A stretch of DNA of 64,000 nt from Micavibrio sp. UBA6145 (GTDB taxonomy: Bacteria; Pseudomonadota; Alphaproteobacteria; Micavibrionales; UBA1664), in assembly GCA_002423205.1 (NCBI GenBank), contig DIUZ01000026.1:62001-126000 (forward strand). Direction: 5' to 3'. A program made the position numbers and the translations under genes. The notes under the pieces were generated by a model, which ran no database searches, was not told the origin of the DNA, and saw nothing but the letters and a program-made list of their open reading frames with translations. Positions 59,354 to 64,000 of the stretch are shown here, piece after piece (position 1 is the stretch's first letter; every line of letters begins with the position of its first letter).

Positions 59354-61138
59354 ATGGCTACTGCTGAGCAACGCGCGCAACTCATTGCCGCCCTCTCCGA
59401 TTTTTACAAAAAAAACTGGGCCCAGATTGCACCCGGTGACACCGGCGCATCCGAAGCCGAGATCGCCGTAAGAAGCGAGCGTCTGGCAAATTCCTTCGTT
59501 GAAAAGGCCGAGGCCGGCGACAAATCCGTCTACAGCGGCGAACAGCCCCTTGAAACTTTCGCCCTGAATGCGGACGGCACCGGCATCAACCCTGATGCGC
59601 AGGAACAGCTTATCACGGACGCCGCCGTTCATCATGCGGACACCGACGCTGCCGCCCAGGCACCCATTACCAAGCCAGCATCACCAGATGCGCCCGATAC
59701 CGGCATGACAATCTCAGGCACCGAGGCCGAACTGCGCAACGACCCTGCACCGCGGCCTTTACAAACCGCCGCTGATATTGCTGGCGCGGCTGCGCCCGAT
59801 ACGAATGGTGCTGCCGCCCCGGATCAGGCACCGGCGGAACAACAGGCCGAAGCCGGCGCTGCGGGCGGCGATAACACGGCTGCGACCGAACCCGCCCCAG
59901 AAGCCCCCACAGGCCCGTTTAGCTGGGATAATGTAAAGGCAGTGTACGCCCCCTATTCCGATGGTCAGGAATCCGCTGTCGGCAATGGTAATGCCGACAA
60001 GGACAACGTCCACAAGATCGAAGACATCAAATTCTTTAAGCTGGATAGCTACCACACCATGCGCCAGCTTGCCGTGTATTACGGTGGTTACGAACGCGAC
60101 CTGAATTTCCGCCGGGGTATTGAAGATCTGGCCACCCAGCAGGGTAAAACTATTCAGGAGCTTCTGGATCCGAATAACGCGCAGGCCCAGCAACAACTGC
60201 ATGAAGTTTACAAAAAGAAATCACTGCTTCTGGGCAACGCACTGGAATTCGAGGGCAGTGAATTTGGTATGCCTCTAACGGAAGCACGCCTTGCCAAAAA
60301 AGATTTCATCGACAAGCTCTGGCATGTTGATGCCGATTACGTGAACAAACTGACCGGCAATCAGCAACTGGCGCACGGTTCAAACGTTCTGTTCAAAGAT
60401 AAACAGGGTTCGATCTACAAGGACAACGGTCAGGCCGTGTCCATGCGCATGGGCCCTGAACAAAGATTCGGCGCTGAACACGCCATCAACATCTCACGTA
60501 TTTATATGAGCGCACGGCAGAAGCCGCCAACTGCTGAAGAAGCCGGCCTTAACGGTGAACTGCCGGAACTGGGCCAACAGCCCCAGCGCATCAAATTTTC
60601 CATCGGCAGCGGCCTCGGTCTCGTTCACGGGTCATTGTCCCGCAAGCTCGGCAATGCCGGTGAATTCGCACGCCGCCGTGACCTTATGATCCTCTCGGCC
60701 CTGCACCAGGGTCAGCGCGCAGGCATGGTCCCCGATCTTTTTGTGAAGGGACAATTCGGCCGCGAACAGGCCGTTGGCGAACTGAAAATCGAGAACATGA
60801 GCCAGGACGCCGTATCCGAGTTCAAGAAAATGGGCATCGATGTGAACAGCCTGATCAAGTATCACAACGAGAACGGTCGCGATTTAGGTGCACCTGTTGT
60901 GACGGGCGAAGAGGCAGTCCTCACCACACCGCAGGCGGCACCAGTCGCAGCCGCACCTGTTGTAGCTGCCACGCAAACGCCGGTAACGCAAACCCAGCCT
61001 CCGGCATCGTCCGGCGCAAGCGCGTCCGCGATCATCATGAGCGCCCCGCAGGCCTCACCGCAGGACACGCCGACTGTCACCAGAGCAACACCGGCACGCC
61101 CGTCGCGTCCGGCTGGGCCCTCGGCCCCGGCTGCATAA
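59354..61138 (+). CDS. Large protein of unknown function with low-complexity flanks
   Basis: 594 residues from ATG 59354 with AAAGGTG upstream. No signal peptide or membrane helix. N-terminal 60 residues are helical; about 85-190 is Ala/Pro-rich disorder; the folded core (about 192-510) contains WDNVKAVYAPYSDGQES, FKLDSYHTMRQLAVYYGGYERDLNF, PEQRFGAEHAINISRIYMSARQ and KFSIGSGLGLVHGSLSRKLGNAGEF; the C-terminus is another Ala/Pro/Thr-rich tail (about 515-594). Core is unlike families I know. It faces a DotA/TraY gene tail to tail and could be a substrate of that secretion system, but this is inference. Confidence 0.75.
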   Translation: MATAEQRAQLIAALSDFYKKNWAQIAPGDTGASEAEIAVRSERLANSFVEKAEAGDKSVYSGEQPLETFALNADGTGINPDAQEQLITDAAVHHADTDAAAQAPITKPASPDAPDTGMTISGTEAELRNDPAPRPLQTAADIAGAAAPDTNGAAAPDQAPAEQQAEAGAAGGDNTAATEPAPEAPTGPFSWDNVKAVYAPYSDGQESAVGNGNADKDNVHKIEDIKFFKLDSYHTMRQLAVYYGGYERDLNFRRGIEDLATQQGKTIQELLDPNNAQAQQQLHEVYKKKSLLLGNALEFEGSEFGMPLTEARLAKKDFIDKLWHVDADYVNKLTGNQQLAHGSNVLFKDKQGSIYKDNGQAVSMRMGPEQRFGAEHAINISRIYMSARQKPPTAEEAGLNGELPELGQQPQRIKFSIGSGLGLVHGSLSRKLGNAGEFARRRDLMILSALHQGQRAGMVPDLFVKGQFGREQAVGELKIENMSQDAVSEFKKMGIDVNSLIKYHNENGRDLGAPVVTGEEAVLTTPQAAPVAAAPVVAATQTPVTQTQPPASSGASASAIIMSAPQASPQDTPTVTRATPARPSRPAGPSAPAA

Positions 61139-61160
61139 ACGACCACACCAGATAATCATC

Positions 61161-61191
61161 AAACCGCAGGGCGCAAACCTTGCGGTTTTTT
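61161..61191 (+). terminator. Terminator of the 594-residue gene
   Basis: AACCGCA pairs with TGCGGTT, followed by T (61186-61191). Confidence 0.8.
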
Positions 61192-61224
61192 CATGCTTTC
61201 CACCCAGCGGGAATTATCGGGCAA

Positions 61225-61254
61225 AGAAAAAGCCGCGGCGGTTAGGCCACGGCT
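61225..61254 (-). terminator. Terminator of the DotA/TraY gene
   Basis: AGCCGCGGC (61231-61239) with GCCACGGCT (61246-61254), one wobble, followed on the minus strand by a T-run (61230-61225). It lies 25 bases past the stop at 61279. Confidence 0.75.
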
Positions 61255-61278
61255 TCAAAAGAATAAGAGGGTATGGGG

Positions 61279-64000
61279 TTATTTGCCGCCAACATTGGCA
61301 CCGCCGCCGCCGCCCACGGCACCACCGGCCTTGCCGCCCATGCGACCGGCAGCGTCCTGTAGGCTCTTGCCAAGATTAGTCGCCGTATCAGATGTCTTGG
61401 CAAGGACGCCATACCCCATAAGCGCAGCACCCTGCATACCTTGCAGATCGACCGGGCGGTCACCGGTAAAGGGCGTGGGCCCGCCAATCCAGCGCAGCAT
61501 CTTATCAGGGATCTGGTCGACAAGTTTAAAGCTCGACGTTGCCAGCATATAAATCATGTAAACATACAGGATCACATAAGTGACAAGACCGAACGCCCCG
61601 ATCTTCGTAAGATCAAGACCGGTCGCACCCTGCGCCTGCTCGTTGTATGAGAAGATCGCGTATTTAAAGATCGACGCCAGGTAATAGGCGCCCGCATTAA
61701 ACACCAGCGAACCCACGATCATACCGATAACAATCAGCAAGGGGCGCAGCAAGATACCAAACATGGTGATCCAGTTGTTAAGTGCATTTTGCGGGAACAG
61801 CCCGTCGCCGTCGATCCGTAGATGCGATAGCGCGAATAGCGGCATTGAAACGAATGCTTCTGCGACCTCGATCACCCAGTTCACGACCGAGAAAAAGAAA
61901 TACATGAATGGCAATAATGGCAGAAGGTAGAATAACACCACCCCCACACCCGCCCCGATCAGCATCAGGAACAAAATCACAGGTCCTGCCGCCGCCAATA
62001 TTTTGGAGATAAACAACGCGCCCGCGCCGAGACCCACCAGCACTCCGGGAATGACACCCGGTCCTGTCATGGCCGTACCTGCAGCGCCCAGTGCGCCCCC
62101 GACAAGTGCGCCGCCGATAGCGCCCGTCTGGCTGATGAGCCAGAGAGTGAACATGCTGCTGACCCTGTCCATGATTTCCTTGCCGCCTGAAATCAGCATA
62201 CCCATCGGGTTAAGCGTGGGCTGGTCGAATAATTTGAAGAACGACGATCCAAACAGATAACGGGCCATCCACAGCAACGGATCACTGAAAAGTCCGGCAT
62301 CATCAACTCTGCCCATCACGGATTCTGCGGGGTTATTGGTGCTGGCCGAAACCTGCGCCTGACCTGCAGCCTCCTGTACAGTAGGGCCAACATTTTCAAG
62401 CACCGTACGCATCTGCCTGTTCACGTCATTACCAGTGGTGATCGTCGTCCACCAGTTGGAAATGCCGTTGACGGTGCCTTGTGGCTCCTGGCCTTTGATG
62501 GCTTTAGGCTCAGCATTGCCGACGGCATCCATGACCATCTGCGTGAATTTAGCAATTTCAAGATAATATACGCCCGCCGTACCCCAGCCGCGGCGTGTCG
62601 CATCCGTTTTCATTTGCTGGTCAATGACGTTACCGGCAGGTTGCCTGTTCGTGATATCGTCATTCACTCTGACCAATGCATCGTTCATATTCCGCTGCAT
62701 CGTGTCCATGGCGTTCGCAATATTTGTAAGAACGCGCGCCTTAACCGCCGGATCTGAATTCGTCAAAAAATTGCCGGTCTGGTTGATCGTCATGGTCTGA
62801 TTGACGTATTCCCAAGTCGTCGAACCCTGCATGACAGCCGTTGTACTGCCGGACAATGTCGTAATCATCGCGCCCATCGCCTGAACATACGAATTCTGCA
62901 TGTTGGAGCTGATCGTATCGCCAAGATTCATAATGGTATTACCGTTAACGCCGCTGACAGAAGAGGCGATACGCATGGCAATCGCCCCGCATGTCGACTC
63001 GGCGGCTGCACTTGATAAAGGTCCCTGTGTTGTCCAGACATAGGTGATGCTTGTCGCACCCATGCTGCGGGCAAAATTGATGTCGGCCTGCTGGAAGGTA
63101 GCAATCTGCGAACGTCGCCCTGCATTGACCCGGATATTCACGGGATTAGATGTGCCCGCATATGCCTGGTTATAGGCACCGCGGCAGGCTTCGGCCGCAA
63201 AAATACTCGCCGCAAGCCCCTGCGCGGACGGCGCGGAAAGTTGACCCACGACCCTATCAGCGCGCATAAAATTATCGGTAAACTTGATCCAGCCCTGCGT
63301 GGCCAGGCCGCTGCCGAATTTGGCGATATATAGGGTCAGGTATTGCGCGGCGTTGATACCCCCGCCCAGCGGCACAAGAAGCCCCAGTGCCAGCACAAGG
63401 CGGATAGGCGCCCACAGACCGTTGAATCGTTTGCCGAAAGGCTGGCCCGTTTGCGCGGACTCGCCCACGACCGTAATCACGTAATAGACGACGATCAGAA
63501 CAGCGAAAATCATCATCGCCGTGCTGTAAAAACCAAGAATGGCATAAAAGCCCGGCTGTTCAACGGATGCGGGGCTGCCGAAAATGGACTGGAATCCAAA
63601 CACCTGTCCCAGAAACTGGGACACAAGGTCGGTCTGCGGATTGGGCGTCGCAAACATCGATCCACTTGATGCCTGCGCGCTGCCAAGGAAGGCATATGCA
63701 AAAATCATAACCGCCTGCACCGCTATCATCAACATCGCCATGACCACGGCACCAAACACAATGATCTGGTCCATATTCTCGCGCTTAAGCACAAGACCAT
63801 TGGCTGCCGTCGCGATGACGTCTGTTACGCCAAAACGTCCGATATTGACCGGGTTGAGCATGGGGTGGTTAGCAGGAAGAAGACGCGCCGAGCGGAAAAC
63901 CAATGCCAGCATGAACGAAAAATGGCCGAGTTTCTGGCCAATGGCGCGGATACGCGGGAAAATTTCCGGCATATGCGTATAGCGGAAAACACTACCGCCG
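61279..64000 (-). CDS. DotA/TraY-family type IV secretion protein, N-terminus beyond window
   Basis: The frame is open from the stop at 61279 to the right edge. An ATG at 63972 gives 897 residues, but it has no ribosome site and the frame continues upstream (SVFRYTH), so I expect the start outside the window. A first helix at about 70-98 is followed by a long periplasmic stretch with PNPQTDLVSQFLGQVFGFQ. A helix pair and the conserved VLALGLLVPLGGGINAAQYLTLYIAKFGSGLATQGW come at about 190-225, then a large periplasmic loop (225-570). A cluster of helices with Gly-rich segments (GAIGGALVGGALGAAGTAM) and a final helix pair end the protein. DotA and IncI TraY have this plan. A Gly-rich, basic tail ends the protein. 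Confidence 0.88.
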   Translation of the reverse strand, partial: GGSVFRYTHMPEIFPRIRAIGQKLGHFSFMLALVFRSARLLPANHPMLNPVNIGRFGVTDVIATAANGLVLKRENMDQIIVFGAVVMAMLMIAVQAVMIFAYAFLGSAQASSGSMFATPNPQTDLVSQFLGQVFGFQSIFGSPASVEQPGFYAILGFYSTAMMIFAVLIVVYYVITVVGESAQTGQPFGKRFNGLWAPIRLVLALGLLVPLGGGINAAQYLTLYIAKFGSGLATQGWIKFTDNFMRADRVVGQLSAPSAQGLAASIFAAEACRGAYNQAYAGTSNPVNIRVNAGRRSQIATFQQADINFARSMGATSITYVWTTQGPLSSAAAESTCGAIAMRIASSVSGVNGNTIMNLGDTISSNMQNSYVQAMGAMITTLSGSTTAVMQGSTTWEYVNQTMTINQTGNFLTNSDPAVKARVLTNIANAMDTMQRNMNDALVRVNDDITNRQPAGNVIDQQMKTDATRRGWGTAGVYYLEIAKFTQMVMDAVGNAEPKAIKGQEPQGTVNGISNWWTTITTGNDVNRQMRTVLENVGPTVQEAAGQAQVSASTNNPAESVMGRVDDAGLFSDPLLWMARYLFGSSFFKLFDQPTLNPMGMLISGGKEIMDRVSSMFTLWLISQTGAIGGALVGGALGAAGTAMTGPGVIPGVLVGLGAGALFISKILAAAGPVILFLMLIGAGVGVVLFYLLPLLPFMYFFFSVVNWVIEVAEAFVSMPLFALSHLRIDGDGLFPQNALNNWITMFGILLRPLLIVIGMIVGSLVFNAGAYYLASIFKYAIFSYNEQAQGATGLDLTKIGAFGLVTYVILYVYMIYMLATSSFKLVDQIPDKMLRWIGGPTPFTGDRPVDLQGMQGAALMGYGVLAKTSDTATNLGKSLQDAAGRMGGKAGGAVGGGGGANVGGK

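Overview
The window reads as chromosomal DNA of an alphaproteobacterium. Supporting signs are the aa3-type cytochrome c oxidase and assembly cluster (ctaC, ctaD, ctaB, ctaG, ctaE, SURF1, DUF983), a short alphaproteobacterial-type SspB, a TIGR02300/FYDLN protein, a PodJ-like coiled-coil/SEL1/peptidoglycan-binding protein, DUF2924 paired with a serine recombinase, and a DotA/TraY-family protein. A Micavibrio-like lineage would fit this mix, but that is inference and no 16S rRNA gene is present.

Region 1 (1 to about 17.8 kb) is an accessory island. It is visibly more AT-rich than the rest and ends at a tRNA-Gln gene (17756-17830, minus). From left to right it holds: a partial AAA ATPase; a tight five-gene minus-strand operon (1311-5901) encoding two membrane motor/channel-like proteins reminiscent of ZorA and ZorB, a membrane-anchored vWA-like protein, a four-helix membrane protein and a small ORF; small secreted proteins; a secreted thermonuclease; a broken ParB/DNA methyltransferase gene followed by a DUF5681 gene; a lipoprotein; a structured non-coding stretch that looks like a small RNA; an McrA-like HNH endonuclease; a SIR2-STAND-type NTPase; and DUF2924 plus a serine recombinase. 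Between the recombinase and the tRNA lie 240-bp degenerate tandem units, each carrying a decayed tRNA-Gln 3' end and terminator. They look like scars of repeated integration. The gene content is that of a defence island, and the five-gene operon is my best candidate for an undescribed system.

Region 2 (18-36.5 kb) is core genome. It has podJ-like, ispE and SCP2 genes, then the cytochrome oxidase cluster on the minus strand, interrupted by an outer-membrane beta-barrel gene and an SDR dehydrogenase gene. On the plus strand follow ettA, a DUF3108 gene, glmU, a small secreted protein and glmS, which together feed UDP-GlcNAc synthesis.

Region 3 (36.6-49.4 kb) contains a beta-oxidation operon (thiolase, a GNAT protein with two C-terminal membrane helices, and a fused hydroxyacyl-CoA dehydrogenase/enoyl-CoA hydratase), an MscS-type channel, an alpha/beta hydrolase with sspB, a prepilin peptidase/CoA-transferase/pyrB operon, and tyrS.

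Region 4 (49.4-64 kb) contains anmK, a large secreted subtilase with P-domain and RTX-like repeats, holC and pepA, lptF and lptG, mlaA and mlaC, a 594-residue protein of unknown function with low-complexity flanks, and a DotA/TraY-family membrane protein that runs to the window edge. The last gene implies a Dot/Icm- or IncI-like type IV secretion system nearby. Several genes in this half (lptF/G, mlaA/C, glmU/S, anmK) serve envelope construction.
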